Assembly (NCBI RefSeq): GCF_003111605.1
Contig: NZ_MZGU01000004.1
Location: 496,001 to 560,000 of the forward strand
DNA from: Methanobrevibacter woesei
GTDB taxonomy: Archaea > Methanobacteriota > Methanobacteria > Methanobacteriales > Methanobacteriaceae
DNA: 64,000 bases
Direction of reading: 5' to 3'
Part shown: one piece after another, positions 28,184 through 37,185 of the stretch
Layout of the letters: the number at the start of each line of letters is the position of its first letter
Position numbering within the stretch: position 1 is the first letter of the stretch
Translations under genes and position numbers: made by a program
The notes under the pieces: model-generated
Seen by the model: only the letters and a program-made list of their open reading frames with translations
What the model was told of the DNA's origin: nothing
The model's database searches: none

Positions 28184-29602
28184 GTGAATTTAAGAAGTGG
28201 ACGACTTAAAACTGAAATGACTGATGAAGCAGCGGAATACACTTCATCTTTAGAATTTGATAAAATAATTTTTGAAGCTGATATAAAAACTAATTTTGCT
28301 CATACTTTAATGTTAAAGGAACAGAACATTATTGATGGAGAAATAGCTGATAAAATTTTAGGTGCTCTTGACCAGTTAAAAGAAGAAGGTTATAATGCTT
28401 TAGTCTTTGATCCTTCTGTTGAAGACATTCACATGGCTATTGAAAATTATGTAACTGAAAAGATTGGTCCTGAAGCTGGATTTATGCATACTGCAAAATC
28501 ACGTAATGATCAGGTAGCTACTGACATTAGACTTGTTTTACGTGATAGGATTATTGAAATCCAAGTTGGCATTTTAGAGTTTATTGAAGGTCTTGTTGAA
28601 CTAGCTGGTCAACATTTGGAAACTGTTTTTATTGGTTACACTCATCTTCAGCATGCTCAGCCAATTACAATAGCTCATCATTTAATGGCTCATGTACAAG
28701 CTCTTAAAAGAGATTATGAACGTTTAGATGATACTTATAAAAGGGTTAACTTAAATCCTTTAGGTTCTGCAGCTATGACCACAACTAGTTTTCCTATTAA
28801 CAGGCAATTAACCACTGATTTATTAGGTTTTGATGATTATCTTAGAAACTCTATGGATGGTGTTTCTTCAAGAGATTTCATAAGTGAAACAGTTTTTGAC
28901 TTATCTGCATTATGCAGTACTCTTGCAAAAATCTGTGAAGAACTTATCTTATGGAGTACCTATGAATTTGGTATCATTGAAATGGCTGATGAATATTCTT
29001 CAACATCTTCAATAATGCCTCAAAAAAAGAACCCAGATGTTGCTGAACTTGCACGTGGTAAGTCAACAATTGCAACTGGTGAATTGATGACAATACTTTC
29101 AATTTTAAAAGCTATACCATATACATATAATCGTGATTTACAAGAGATTACTCCACATTTATGGAATGCTGTTGATGTAACTAAGGACACTTTAAGTATT
29201 GTTACCAAAATGCTCTTGTCTGTTAAATTCAATGAAGACAGATGTTTGGAACTAGCTGGAACTAACTTTGCAACTGCTACTGATTTGGCAGACATTATGG
29301 TTCGTGAGAAAAAGATTCCATTCAGAACTGCTCATAAAATCGTTGGTAGAATTGTAAATGAGGCTACTGCTCATGGATTAACTGAAAAAGATGTTACATC
29401 CCAATACATTGATGAAATTGCTGAAGAATTGGGCTTTGATAAACTTGAACTTGATGATGAATTAGTTCAAAAAGCTTTAAATCCTTTAGAAAATGTTAAA
29501 ATGAGAACTGTTCCTGGTGGTCCTTCTCCAGAAATGGTTGAAATTGCAAGAGCAGACATCAAAGAATTTTTAGATGAAGAATTTGAGAAAAAAGGAATTT
29601 AA
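28184..29602 (+). CDS. argH: Argininosuccinate lyase
   Basis: 472 residues from GTG 28184; the upstream GTG at 28175 overlaps the AAGTGAG ribosome-binding site and the shorter start matches the usual NLRSGR beginning. The enzyme splits argininosuccinate into arginine and fumarate, and belongs to the fumarase/aspartase superfamily, with the signature [18 protein letters not shown] and the substrate loop [15 protein letters not shown]. It is monocistronic. Confidence 0.95.
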   Translation: MNLRSGRLKTEMTDEAAEYTSSLEFDKIIFEADIKTNFAHTLMLKEQNIIDGEIADKILGALDQLKEEGYNALVFDPSVEDIHMAIENYVTEKIGPEAGFMHTAKSRNDQVATDIRLVLRDRIIEIQVGILEFIEGLVELAGQHLETVFIGYTHLQHAQPITIAHHLMAHVQALKRDYERLDDTYKRVNLNPLGSAAMTTTSFPINRQLTTDLLGFDDYLRNSMDGVSSRDFISETVFDLSALCSTLAKICEELILWSTYEFGIIEMADEYSSTSSIMPQKKNPDVAELARGKSTIATGELMTILSILKAIPYTYNRDLQEITPHLWNAVDVTKDTLSIVTKMLLSVKFNEDRCLELAGTNFATATDLADIMVREKKIPFRTAHKIVGRIVNEATAHGLTEKDVTSQYIDEIAEELGFDKLELDDELVQKALNPLENVKMRTVPGGPSPEMVEIARADIKEFLDEEFEKKGI

Positions 29603-29636
29603 TTTCTTTTTTTATTAACTTTTTTTTATTTACTAG

Positions 29637-29819
29637 CTATTTTTCTTCTGACTCTTTTAGACTTTTTATAAAATCATCTCTTATTTCTTTAGCCAGGTTT
29701 TCATCACCTTCTATAATTGGACCCTGATATCCGCAGTCATAGCAGATCCATCTTGACCACATTTGAGGTACAACCCATTCCACTCTATCTGATCCACATC
29801 TTGGACATATTTTACGCAT
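29637..29819 (-). CDS. Small zinc-ribbon protein, 60 residues
   Basis: The start is ATG 29819, with an AAGTGA element upstream; a GTG three codons earlier lies in that element. The product has two CxxC pairs (KICPRCGSDRVE and WICYDCGYQGP) that form a zinc ribbon, followed by a charged helix. It begins 9 nt after the stop of the PP-loop gene and is likely its operon partner. Its partner protein or RNA is unknown. Confidence 0.75.
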   Translation of the reverse strand: MRKICPRCGSDRVEWVVPQMWSRWICYDCGYQGPIIEGDENLAKEIRDDFIKSLKESEEK

Positions 29820-29828
29820 TTTAATCAC

Positions 29829-30893
29829 TTATTTTGTTTTATAGAAGCTCCAGATTAAATCAAGTGCTTCTCCAACTTCCAATGCTGAAGCTCTTGTTTC
29901 TCTTAGAATCCTTTGTATTGAAAACTTCTTATGGTGAGGAAACTTCCTGTGAACCTCATAAAGCAGAGGACATCCAAAGCCATCAAATTCCCTTAATTCA
30001 TAGTCTCTTGTTACTGATTTGATTTCCTGTTTGGAAGTTGAAAGGCTTGCTGGAAGATTGATTCTATATATGTTTTCCCTTTGTTTTGTTATGCATTGTG
30101 TTCCAGTTGAAAGCATATCACCATAGATGACAAACTCAATATTGTTTTCTTCTGCATAATCATAAACCAGCTCTTCTGTTTTTTTGGAACATTTTCCACA
30201 GGGATGAAACTTACCATTTAAAGATTCAGCTATTATTTCACTGTAATCTGCACTGATGTAGTGATGTTTGACATCCAAGAGTTCACATAAGTCTTTGATA
30301 TTGTGTTTAAACTGATTTGGAAGAATTATTGTTCCTGCATCCACTGTAACAGCTATTGGATTAAAACCTAATTTTTTAGCAAGTATCAGTGAAAAACTGC
30401 TGTCTACTCCTCCAGACAGTGCAACAACAGCCTGTGGCATTTCACATTCTTCAAATTCATTATTTTTCATATATTCATTGATGCTGAAACTGTAGATATG
30501 ATTTAATTTTTCATTTAGAACTTTCTTAAGGTTGAAAATGGCCTGTGATTTGTCCTGGAATCTAGTTAAGGTTTTTCCAGCTAATTTTAACTGGTATTCC
30601 TTTTGCAGGTAATTGGCATAATTTTCAACATGGATGGAATTTACTTTTAGCTTTTCTCTTAGCTTTCCAACTACCCATCCTCCTTTTCCAATAATAGCTG
30701 CCTTGTCAGGTCGGTCTTCAGTGATTATCCATAATTCCTTGGTCTTTTCATTGTAGATAATGTCATAAATCTGGATATCAACACTTTCATGACCTATCTC
30801 TTTTCTGATTTCATTTATTTCACATAAAAGAAGTTCTTCACTGTACAATTTAACACCAATTTCACTTGTTTTGAAGCCTCTAAAAATCGGCAT
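29829..30893 (-). CDS. KH-containing PP-loop ATPase, putative RNA-thiolation enzyme
   Basis: 354 residues. The N-terminal part (about 70-105) has a KH-like RNA-binding loop with IIGKGGWVVGKL. The PP-loop SGGVDSSFSLILAKK follows at about 160, and a Cys pair HPCGKCSKK plus a GFGCPL Cys lie downstream, as in TtcA/Ncs6-type tRNA thiolases that hold an Fe-S cluster or a persulfide. It looks like the archaeal COG1365 group. Substrate RNA is unknown. It ends beside a small zinc-ribbon gene on the same strand and is divergent from the acyltransferase at 30977. Confidence 0.8.
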   Translation of the reverse strand: MPIFRGFKTSEIGVKLYSEELLLCEINEIRKEIGHESVDIQIYDIIYNEKTKELWIITEDRPDKAAIIGKGGWVVGKLREKLKVNSIHVENYANYLQKEYQLKLAGKTLTRFQDKSQAIFNLKKVLNEKLNHIYSFSINEYMKNNEFEECEMPQAVVALSGGVDSSFSLILAKKLGFNPIAVTVDAGTIILPNQFKHNIKDLCELLDVKHHYISADYSEIIAESLNGKFHPCGKCSKKTEELVYDYAEENNIEFVIYGDMLSTGTQCITKQRENIYRINLPASLSTSKQEIKSVTRDYELREFDGFGCPLLYEVHRKFPHHKKFSIQRILRETRASALEVGEALDLIWSFYKTK

Positions 30894-30976
30894 ATTTATT
30901 CCATCTATTTATATTATATACTATGTAGTTTATAAATAAATAATGAAAATTAAATTAATTTCTTAAGGTGTTTTTT

Positions 30977-31720
30977 ATGGTAAGATTTATGGGAGGTCTA
31001 AATGAAAATAGAAATTCAAAACCAAAAGATGAATTTTTAGATTTAGATGACTCTTATAACAGATTAATGGAAAATAGAAACATAAGGCCTAACAATGAGT
31101 TTTCAAATTTAAATGATTCTCCTGTTGGAGTAAAAGAAAGCTCAAGACCCCAAGTTGCACCTAGATTCCCTCCAGAAGATAACATTCAGTTTGGTGTTAA
31201 CTATAAAGAGGGCTCTAAACCACCAGTTATAGGTAATAATTATACAATACGTTCTAATTCAATTATATATAATGATGTTGTAATTGGGGATGATTTTAGA
31301 ACAGGCCATAATGTAGTTATCCGTGAAAACACCAATATTGGTGATGATGTACTAATTGGAACCAACACAGTTATTGAAGGTGATGTTGTAATTGGAAATA
31401 ATGTCAGTATCCAATCCAATGTATACATTCCTACAAATTCTGTTATTGAAGACAATGTATTTATCGGACCATGTGCATGCTTTACCAATGACAAATATCC
31501 AGTTAGAGTTAAATATGAACTTAAGGGTCCTAAAATAAGGAGAGGAGCTTCTATTGGCGGAAATACTACTTTTTTATCTGGTGTTGAAATCGGAGAAGGA
31601 GCTATTGTAGCAGCTGGAGCTATTGTAATTCACAGTGTGCCTCCATTTTACTTAGCTATTGGAACACCTGCTAAAATCAAGCCACTAGCTGATCATCTTA
31701 AAGTTCCAAATATCTTATAA
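30977..31720 (+). CDS. Hexapeptide-repeat acyltransferase with duplicated N-terminal extension
   Basis: 247 residues from ATG 30977, 6 nt after AAGGTG. The C-terminal two thirds form a left-handed beta-helix of the WbbJ/LpxA acetyltransferase type, seen as repeated [IV]G-D/N hexapeptides (for example [20 protein letters not shown]), ending with [21 protein letters not shown]. The N-terminal 85 residues are unusual: two similar units ([17 protein letters not shown] and [17 protein letters not shown]) are followed by a Pro-rich stretch. The acceptor is probably a surface sugar or UDP-sugar, but no glycan gene is adjacent. Confidence 0.82.
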   Translation: MVRFMGGLNENRNSKPKDEFLDLDDSYNRLMENRNIRPNNEFSNLNDSPVGVKESSRPQVAPRFPPEDNIQFGVNYKEGSKPPVIGNNYTIRSNSIIYNDVVIGDDFRTGHNVVIRENTNIGDDVLIGTNTVIEGDVVIGNNVSIQSNVYIPTNSVIEDNVFIGPCACFTNDKYPVRVKYELKGPKIRRGASIGGNTTFLSGVEIGEGAIVAAGAIVIHSVPPFYLAIGTPAKIKPLADHLKVPNIL

Positions 31721-31897
31721 TCTTTTTTTTAATATTCTTTATTTAGTTCACATTCCATTTCTGAATTCTATTTGATACTTATCGAACTAATTTCAAAACT
31801 ATTAAATACTATAACTTTCTTATATATTTTTGTTTAGTAGCTTTTAGAATTCCTTTGAAATCTATCAGTGAAAAAACAGTAGTTTAAGGAGATTATT

Positions 31898-32056
31898 ATG
31901 AGTAAATGGAAATGTAAAATCTGCGGATTTGTCTATGATGAAGACAAAGGTTTACCTGACAAAGGAATTGAACCAGGAACTTCATTTGATTCTCTCCCAG
32001 ACGATTTTAAATGCCCTGCATGTGGTGCTGGAAAATTTATGTTTAAAGAAATTTAA
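31898..32056 (+). CDS. Rubredoxin
   Basis: 52 residues, starting at ATG 31898 after AAGGAG. The two iron-binding knuckles are WKCKICGFVYDE and FKCPACGAGKF. Rubredoxins pass single electrons to oxygen- or superoxide-reducing enzymes. It forms a tandem pair with the next gene, 13 nt downstream. The 177 bp upstream contain a TTATATAT element at about 31823 and no other gene. Confidence 0.93.
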   Translation: MSKWKCKICGFVYDEDKGLPDKGIEPGTSFDSLPDDFKCPACGAGKFMFKEI

Positions 32057-32069
32057 TTAAGGTGATAAT

Positions 32070-32228
32070 ATGGATAAATACGTTTGTAAAGTTTGTGGAT
32101 ATGTATATGACCCAGAACAAGGTTCTCCTCAACAAGGTATTGAACCAGGAACTGCTTTTGAAGATTTACCTGATGACTGGACCTGCCCATTATGTGCTGT
32201 CCCAAAAGAACAATTTGAAAAACAATAA
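32070..32228 (+). CDS. Rubredoxin, second tandem copy
   Basis: 52 residues from ATG 32070 with AAGGTGATA before it. Iron ligands are in [12 protein letters not shown] and [13 protein letters not shown]. It shares the DKGIEPGT-type central turn with its neighbour (here QQGIEPGT) but differs at many positions, so the duplication is not recent. Both are probably co-transcribed and serve different redox partners. Confidence 0.93.
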   Translation: MDKYVCKVCGYVYDPEQGSPQQGIEPGTAFEDLPDDWTCPLCAVPKEQFEKQ

Positions 32229-32257
32229 GTTTTTTCAAACCTTTTTTTTTATTTTTT

Positions 32258-32857
32258 TTATAATTTTTCCAGAGCTTCCTGGCCAACAGATTCTACTTTT
32301 ACCTTTGATGTGAATTTAGCAAAGATTTTTTCAATGTCTTGATTATTTGGGGATACAACATTATAGGTTACATTTTCATCAAAGAGTTTATTAGTTATAT
32401 GTAATCTGTTGTTTCTGATTTCCTGATCTATTAATTTGATATTTTCATATCCGAAATTAATCCTGTAAACATCATATATTTCAATTTCAATGATTTCACT
32501 ATTTTCAATGGCTTCAAGAACAGATTTTCCATAGGCTCTTACAAGTCCGCCAGCACCTAGTTTTATTCCACCAAAGTATCTTGTAACAATAGCTGTAACA
32601 TTGTGTAAATCATTTTTTCTAAGAGCATTTATCATTGGCTTTCCAGCAGTTCCGCTTGGTTCTCCATTATCATCAAATCCTTCACCATTGGAGGTAATGT
32701 AAGCACTGCAGTTGTGAGTTGCATCACTGTATTCTTCACTAATTTTTGAAATAATCTCTTTACTTTCCTCTTTTGTTTTTGAAGGGAAAAGTCTGCAGAT
32801 GAACTGTGATTTTTTTATTTTTATTTCACTTTGTGTTGGTTTAGCTATTGTTTTCAT
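32258..32857 (-). CDS. YigZ/IMPACT family protein
   Basis: 199 residues. The UPF0029/IMPACT fold is evident from NGEGFDDNGEPSGTAGKPM and the RYFGGIKLGAGGLVRAYG glycine-rich segment. Bacterial YigZ and eukaryotic IMPACT share this domain; IMPACT affects Gcn2 signalling and YigZ's reaction is unknown. It is monocistronic and convergent with the rubredoxin pair. Confidence 0.9.
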   Translation of the reverse strand: MKTIAKPTQSEIKIKKSQFICRLFPSKTKEESKEIISKISEEYSDATHNCSAYITSNGEGFDDNGEPSGTAGKPMINALRKNDLHNVTAIVTRYFGGIKLGAGGLVRAYGKSVLEAIENSEIIEIEIYDVYRINFGYENIKLIDQEIRNNRLHITNKLFDENVTYNVVSPNNQDIEKIFAKFTSKVKVESVGQEALEKL

Positions 32858-32931
32858 AATATCGTCTATAACTATTATATATTAGTTAATTTATATTTAA
32901 AATAAGTAATTAATTTTATTGAGGTGATATT

Positions 32932-33291
32932 TTGTCAAGTAAATCTGCCAAGATAGTTGTTGTATTGGTTGTAGCTGTTATTGCTTTTTGCTTTGCTGGT
33001 GTTTGTGCATCTTTAACAGGCGAAATATCTCTAGGACTAAATGAATCTAATAATACTTTTGATTTTAATTTAACTAATGATTCTTCTCAAGAGGATGCTC
33101 CTGTAGAAGATACTAGTTATTCTGAATCATCTTATGATACTTCAAGTTCAGATGATTCTTCTCAAGATGATTATTATGAAGAATCAACAGATAATGGTCA
33201 CCAACATCAAGGTGGTGAAAATACAGGTGGTGAACCATCACAACCTCAAGAACCTCCAACTGGTGGTGAAGATACTCCTTCTGAAGGATAA
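32932..33291 (+). CDS. Small anchored protein with low-complexity extracellular tail
   Basis: 119 residues from TTG 32932 with GAGGTGATA upstream. A hydrophobic segment at about 8-30 is a signal peptide or anchor. The rest is low complexity: Ser/Asp/Glu-rich, then HQHQGGENTGGEPSQPQEPP, with no folded domain. It is probably a short surface protein, similar in style to other Methanobrevibacter envelope proteins. No function is assigned. It lies divergently from yigZ and convergent with arfB. Confidence 0.65.
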   Translation: MSSKSAKIVVVLVVAVIAFCFAGVCASLTGEISLGLNESNNTFDFNLTNDSSQEDAPVEDTSYSESSYDTSSSDDSSQDDYYEESTDNGHQHQGGENTGGEPSQPQEPPTGGEDTPSEG

Positions 33292-33329
33292 TTAAAGGAG
33301 AAAAAATAACTCCTTACTTTTTTTCTATT

Positions 33330-34022
33330 TTAAAAATCCAATAACTTTTGAACATCTAAAATTACTGAGTTAATAGCTAACTCGAAGAGTTGTTTTCCGT
33401 AAACTTCATCAACATAAACACCATTTTCTTCAACGTCCCTTGCACCTTCTTCAATGCCAGGGTCATTTTCACGTGCTTTGTTGAAACCATGTAGACCAAC
33501 TTCTTCATATTTCTCAAGGTCTGTCTGATTATCAATTTCATCTTCATTTAGTATTCCAAGAACCTTACCCATTGAAAGCTCTCCACTTCCACCATGAGGT
33601 CCTTCAGTTGAAATTACTTTATTGTTAAAAATAATTGTAATGTCAGTTTCATCTTCAACATCAGCTAATTCAGCCATTATTGGTGTATTTCCACCATGGG
33701 AATTAACAATAACAACCTTTTCAATATCCAAATATTTCTTTGCTGATTTTAATGTTTCAATTAAATTCTTTTTTAGCTCTTCAAGGGAAACATGAATTCC
33801 ATGATCTATTTCATCAAGTTCATGAGCAGGAAATACAACACCTAAAAATTTAGCACCACTTTCCAGAGCAGATTGCAGTGCAATGTAGGATCCAATTTTA
33901 GCATCAGTATCAATTGGAAGTGCAGGGCCATGATTTTCAAGGTGTGAGCCTAAAGCAATAATTCCAACTTTATGAACATTTGGATTGTTTATTCTACCTG
34001 CTTCATATCTTAGCTGTGCCAT
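33330..34022 (-). CDS. arfB: FAPy deformylase of F420/riboflavin biosynthesis (creatininase family)
   Basis: 230 residues. ArfB removes the formyl group from the pyrimidine product of archaeal GTP cyclohydrolase III, giving the precursor for both riboflavin and F420. Creatininase-fold metal ligands are seen in SHLENHGPALPIDTDAKIG, in the VFPAHELDEIDHGIHV segment and in IVNSHGGNTPIMAELAD, with TEGPHGGSGELSMG further on. The assignment over other creatininases rests on similarity to the methanogen ArfB pattern. The PUA gene precedes it by 12 nt, so they form a probable operon. Confidence 0.85.
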   Translation of the reverse strand: MAQLRYEAGRINNPNVHKVGIIALGSHLENHGPALPIDTDAKIGSYIALQSALESGAKFLGVVFPAHELDEIDHGIHVSLEELKKNLIETLKSAKKYLDIEKVVIVNSHGGNTPIMAELADVEDETDITIIFNNKVISTEGPHGGSGELSMGKVLGILNEDEIDNQTDLEKYEEVGLHGFNKARENDPGIEEGARDVEENGVYVDEVYGKQLFELAINSVILDVQKLLDF

Positions 34023-34034
34023 TTTATCTACCTT

Positions 34035-34517
34035 TCACACTTCAAAGTTCCAAATACTGTCTCCAACATAATGTTTTGTTTCAATAGCTTTTCCAGAATC
34101 ATTTTCAACCATTTCATCACCAGTGATTAAGCTAACACCAATAGCTAATGGTTTTTTATGGGTTTCATCAACAATTAAAACAATATCTCCCTCTTCAATA
34201 TCGCTGTCAGCTTCAACGATTCCAGGACTCATTATGTCTGCACCATTACTTACAAATCTGATTGCTCCCATATCCACTACAACAGTTTTTCCATTAATCT
34301 CATTAGCTAGTGCTGCTTTTAGGGTTGGGAATGGTTTATCATCAATAATTATGATGTAAGGTTCACCATCAACTAAGATAAAAGAGTATGGTTCAGCTTC
34401 TAATATTTCCACATTTTTGCTGTCTGCAAGTATGTCACTGTATTGGCCAAGATCTTTTTTAAGTTCTTTGACTTTTTTCTTTTTTAAGAAATTTCTTTTT
34501 TTAACTTTGATATTCAT
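34035..34517 (-). CDS. PUA-domain RNA-binding protein (MCT-1-like)
   Basis: 160 residues. A basic N-terminus (VKKRNFLKKKKVKELKK) precedes a pre-PUA region, and a PUA domain spans about 75-155 with VVVDMGAIRFVSNGADIMSPGIV and IEEGDIVLIVDE. The layout matches archaeal MCT-1/DENR-type or tRNA-modification-linked PUA proteins, so translation reinitiation or RNA modification is likely, but no enzymatic domain is present. It leads an operon with arfB. Confidence 0.85.
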   Translation of the reverse strand: MNIKVKKRNFLKKKKVKELKKDLGQYSDILADSKNVEILEAEPYSFILVDGEPYIIIIDDKPFPTLKAALANEINGKTVVVDMGAIRFVSNGADIMSPGIVEADSDIEEGDIVLIVDETHKKPLAIGVSLITGDEMVENDSGKAIETKHYVGDSIWNFEV

Positions 34518-34656
34518 AATTTTTCCACTTCGAAGATTTTTTTATATTTAAAATAGATATTATTTTAATTCTATTAATAACCTTTTCTAGCTATTAATTT
34601 TTCTTTTTTAAAATAAAATGTAAATTTTCATCATTTTTATTAGAAATAGAAAAAGG

Positions 34657-34668
34657 TTTATATATAAG
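34657..34668 (+). promoter_or_regulatory. TATA-like element upstream of lsm
   Basis: TTTATATATAAG with a purine-rich GAAAAAGG before it. It is about 150 bp ahead of the GTG start at 34816, so a long leader, a small RNA or a second closer promoter near 34767 would be required. Confidence 0.4.
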
Positions 34669-34806
34669 AATAATTATAATATTTAGTATTAGTTTTTAAT
34701 TAGGTTTTTACTAACTTAATTATGATACTTTTTTAACTATAATAAATATTATTTTTTGTAGTTACATTTAAATATTATTCAAACAATAAATAACATAGTA
34801 TAATAA

Positions 34807-35046
<240 letters not shown>

Positions 35047-35171
35047 ATACTATTGTAATGCTTTTTTCTAGTTGATGCTTAGGTATCAACAATATTTTAA
35101 TCTGATAATTCAGATTATTTTATCTTTAAGCTACTGTTAAATAATAAAATTAATATAAAGGAGGTGTCTCA

Positions 35172-35360
35172 ATGGCAAAAGGAACTCCATCAATGGGTAA
35201 AAAGAATAAAAAAACCCATATAAGATGTAGAAGATGTGGTAGAAACACTTACCATATACGTAAAAAAGTTTGTGCTTCCTGTGGATTCGGTAAATCCAAA
35301 AAAATCAGAAGATACAGTTGGCAAAACAAAAAACCTACAACCAGACAAAGATTAGTATAA
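35172..35360 (+). CDS. rpl37e: Ribosomal protein L37e
   Basis: 62 residues, with GGAGGTG upstream. A zinc-binding large-subunit protein: [23 protein letters not shown] holds the four Cys ligands, and a strongly basic [19 protein letters not shown] tail follows. It is encoded downstream of lsm. Confidence 0.96.
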   Translation: MAKGTPSMGKKNKKTHIRCRRCGRNTYHIRKKVCASCGFGKSKKIRRYSWQNKKPTTRQRLV

Positions 35361-35470
35361 AATCTTTGTTTAAAACTTTTTTTTATTTTTCAATATTTTA
35401 AATTAATTATAAACTAGCTATTTTTTTTAAAAAAGAGAGATTAAAGATTATTTTTTAGTTAATCTTAGAT

Positions 35471-35806
35471 TTAAAATTCATCTTCAACTGCAGCCCATAA
35501 TTCAGGCGCCCAGTCTTGTTTTCCATCAATTACCATATCAAGCAATCTGACTTTTCCATCCTTAAAACGAAATAGTCTGTAATCCTGCTGTGGTTTTGAC
35601 TGTTTACCTTCTTTATTGCAGTCTAGATATAATCCTTCACTGTATTCAACTTCGAAGTCTCCAGATTTTACAAAGTCTCCAACTAGGGAATATCCATTTT
35701 TCACACTTTTGTCTAGTTCCTCAACAGTTTTCAGCCATCCGCCATTTAATCTGAATTTTATATCTGGATCAATTTTTGTTATTTCTTCTTTCCAATTAAG
35801 TAACAT
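35471..35806 (-). CDS. Hypothetical protein, 111 residues
   Basis: I do not recognise a family. The protein is soluble and acidic, with two Trp-rich segments: GGWLKTVEELDKS near residue 22 and DGKQDWAPELWAAVEDEF at the C-terminus. There is one Cys and no signal peptide. It is convergent with the L37e gene and divergent from the nitroreductase at 35905. Its codon use and length look normal for a real gene, but conservation is not testable here. Confidence 0.6.
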   Translation of the reverse strand: MLLNWKEEITKIDPDIKFRLNGGWLKTVEELDKSVKNGYSLVGDFVKSGDFEVEYSEGLYLDCNKEGKQSKPQQDYRLFRFKDGKVRLLDMVIDGKQDWAPELWAAVEDEF

Positions 35807-35904
35807 AGTCTATAATTAACTTTTTATTTATAAAGGACATCACCAAGAGCATGTGAAAAGTTTTATTAACCTTCAATTTTTAATAAATTAAAAGGTGTTA
35901 ACTT

Positions 35905-36429
35905 ATGGATGCAGTAGAAGAAAACATTAGAAACAGAAGAAGCATTAGAAAATACAGTGATAAAGAAATTCCAGATGAATATGTTGATAAACTTTTAAGG
36001 GCAGCAATGCAGGCAGCTGGAAGCAGAATGGGTGCTGAACCTTGGGAATTTATAGTAGTCAAAGATAAGGAAACTATTGGGAAATTATCTGAGCTTGATT
36101 CCAATACAAAACCATTAAAGACTGCAACACTAGCTATTGTTTCAATTGCTAATATGGAAAGAGTTCATTATGAAAGAGTATGGCAACAGGATATGGCTGC
36201 AGCTAGTGAAAATCTTCTTCTTGAAGCAGCAAACTTAGGTCTTGGTGCTGTATGGTTAGGTATTGCACCTGTTGAAGAACGTATGAATAAAATACGTGAA
36301 ATCTTCAATTTAGAAAGTGAATCACTACGTCCTTTTAATATTATTTCACTTGGGTATCCTGCTGAAGGATTTGAAAATAAGTTTGTTGATAAGTATGATG
36401 AAACCAGAGTTCATTATGAAACTTATTAA
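35905..36429 (+). CDS. Nitroreductase family flavoprotein
   Basis: 174 residues. The FMN-binding N-terminus NIRNRRSIRKYSDKEIPDEYVDKLLRAAMQA and the SENLLLEAANLGLGAVWLGI segment are diagnostic of the family. Members reduce various nitro compounds, quinones or flavins with NAD(P)H. AAAGGTG lies before the ATG. The specific substrate cannot be predicted. It is monocistronic. Confidence 0.9.
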   Translation: MDAVEENIRNRRSIRKYSDKEIPDEYVDKLLRAAMQAAGSRMGAEPWEFIVVKDKETIGKLSELDSNTKPLKTATLAIVSIANMERVHYERVWQQDMAAASENLLLEAANLGLGAVWLGIAPVEERMNKIREIFNLESESLRPFNIISLGYPAEGFENKFVDKYDETRVHYETY

Positions 36430-36503
36430 TCCATTCTTCTTTTTTTTATAAAACCTTTATATTAATTGAAAAATAAATATCATATTATAATGTGGTATTA
36501 ATT

Positions 36504-37175
36504 ATGAACTTGTTAGAAAAATTTAACATTATTCCAAATGATGAACACTTATATGAGGTTGCATTTATGCATGGTTCATATAGTGCTAAGATTGGAGTTG
36601 ATTATACTTATGAAAGACTAGAATTTCTTGGAGATTCTGTTTTAAACATGATTGTATCTGAATACCTTTTTAAAAAGTATTCTGATTATAAGGAAGGAGA
36701 TTTAACTAAACTTAGGGCAAATTATGTTTGTCAGACTGCATTAATCTTTTATTCACATGAATTGGGATTGGATAAGCATATAAAAATATTCAGTGAAGAT
36801 AACAACATTAGTGATAATGAGATTTTATCTATAACTGCAGATGTCTTTGAATCATTTTTAGGTGCAATCTTTTTAGATCAGGGAATAGAATTTGCCAAAG
36901 ATTACATTTCTAAAATTATTTTTAAGTATATAGACCAAGAAAAAGTCTTCTTTGCTGATTATAAATCAGCTATGAAAGAATATGGGGATGCTGAAGAAGT
37001 TGATGTAAGCTATGAAATCATTGAAGAGTATGGTCTTCCTCATGATAAAACCTTTATAATTTCCATTTTGGTGGATGGAAAAGAAATGGGAATTGGAAAA
37101 GGAAAAAACAAAAAAGAAGCTGAACAGAAAGCAGCTGAAAAAGCTATGGAAAAATTAGGTATTGAAAAGTATTAG
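36504..37175 (+). CDS. rnc: Ribonuclease III (bacterial type)
   Basis: 223 residues from ATG 36504 (the GTG at 36492 has no spacing advantage). The RNase III catalytic domain shows the signature [21 protein letters not shown] and the second acidic motif in [20 protein letters not shown]. The C-terminal dsRNA-binding domain covers about 152-222, ending [22 protein letters not shown]. Both domains look intact. RNase III is rare in archaea, which mostly process rRNA with EndA, so transfer from bacteria is a reasonable inference. metX starts 10 nt after it. Confidence 0.92.
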   Translation: MNLLEKFNIIPNDEHLYEVAFMHGSYSAKIGVDYTYERLEFLGDSVLNMIVSEYLFKKYSDYKEGDLTKLRANYVCQTALIFYSHELGLDKHIKIFSEDNNISDNEILSITADVFESFLGAIFLDQGIEFAKDYISKIIFKYIDQEKVFFADYKSAMKEYGDAEEVDVSYEIIEEYGLPHDKTFIISILVDGKEMGIGKGKNKKEAEQKAAEKAMEKLGIEKY

Positions 37176-37185
37176 GTGGGTTTCT

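Noticed and set aside
32053-32286. A minus-strand frame across the second rubredoxin.
   Set aside because: The plus-strand rubredoxin there has both Cys knuckles and a ribosome-binding site; the opposite frame has neither.
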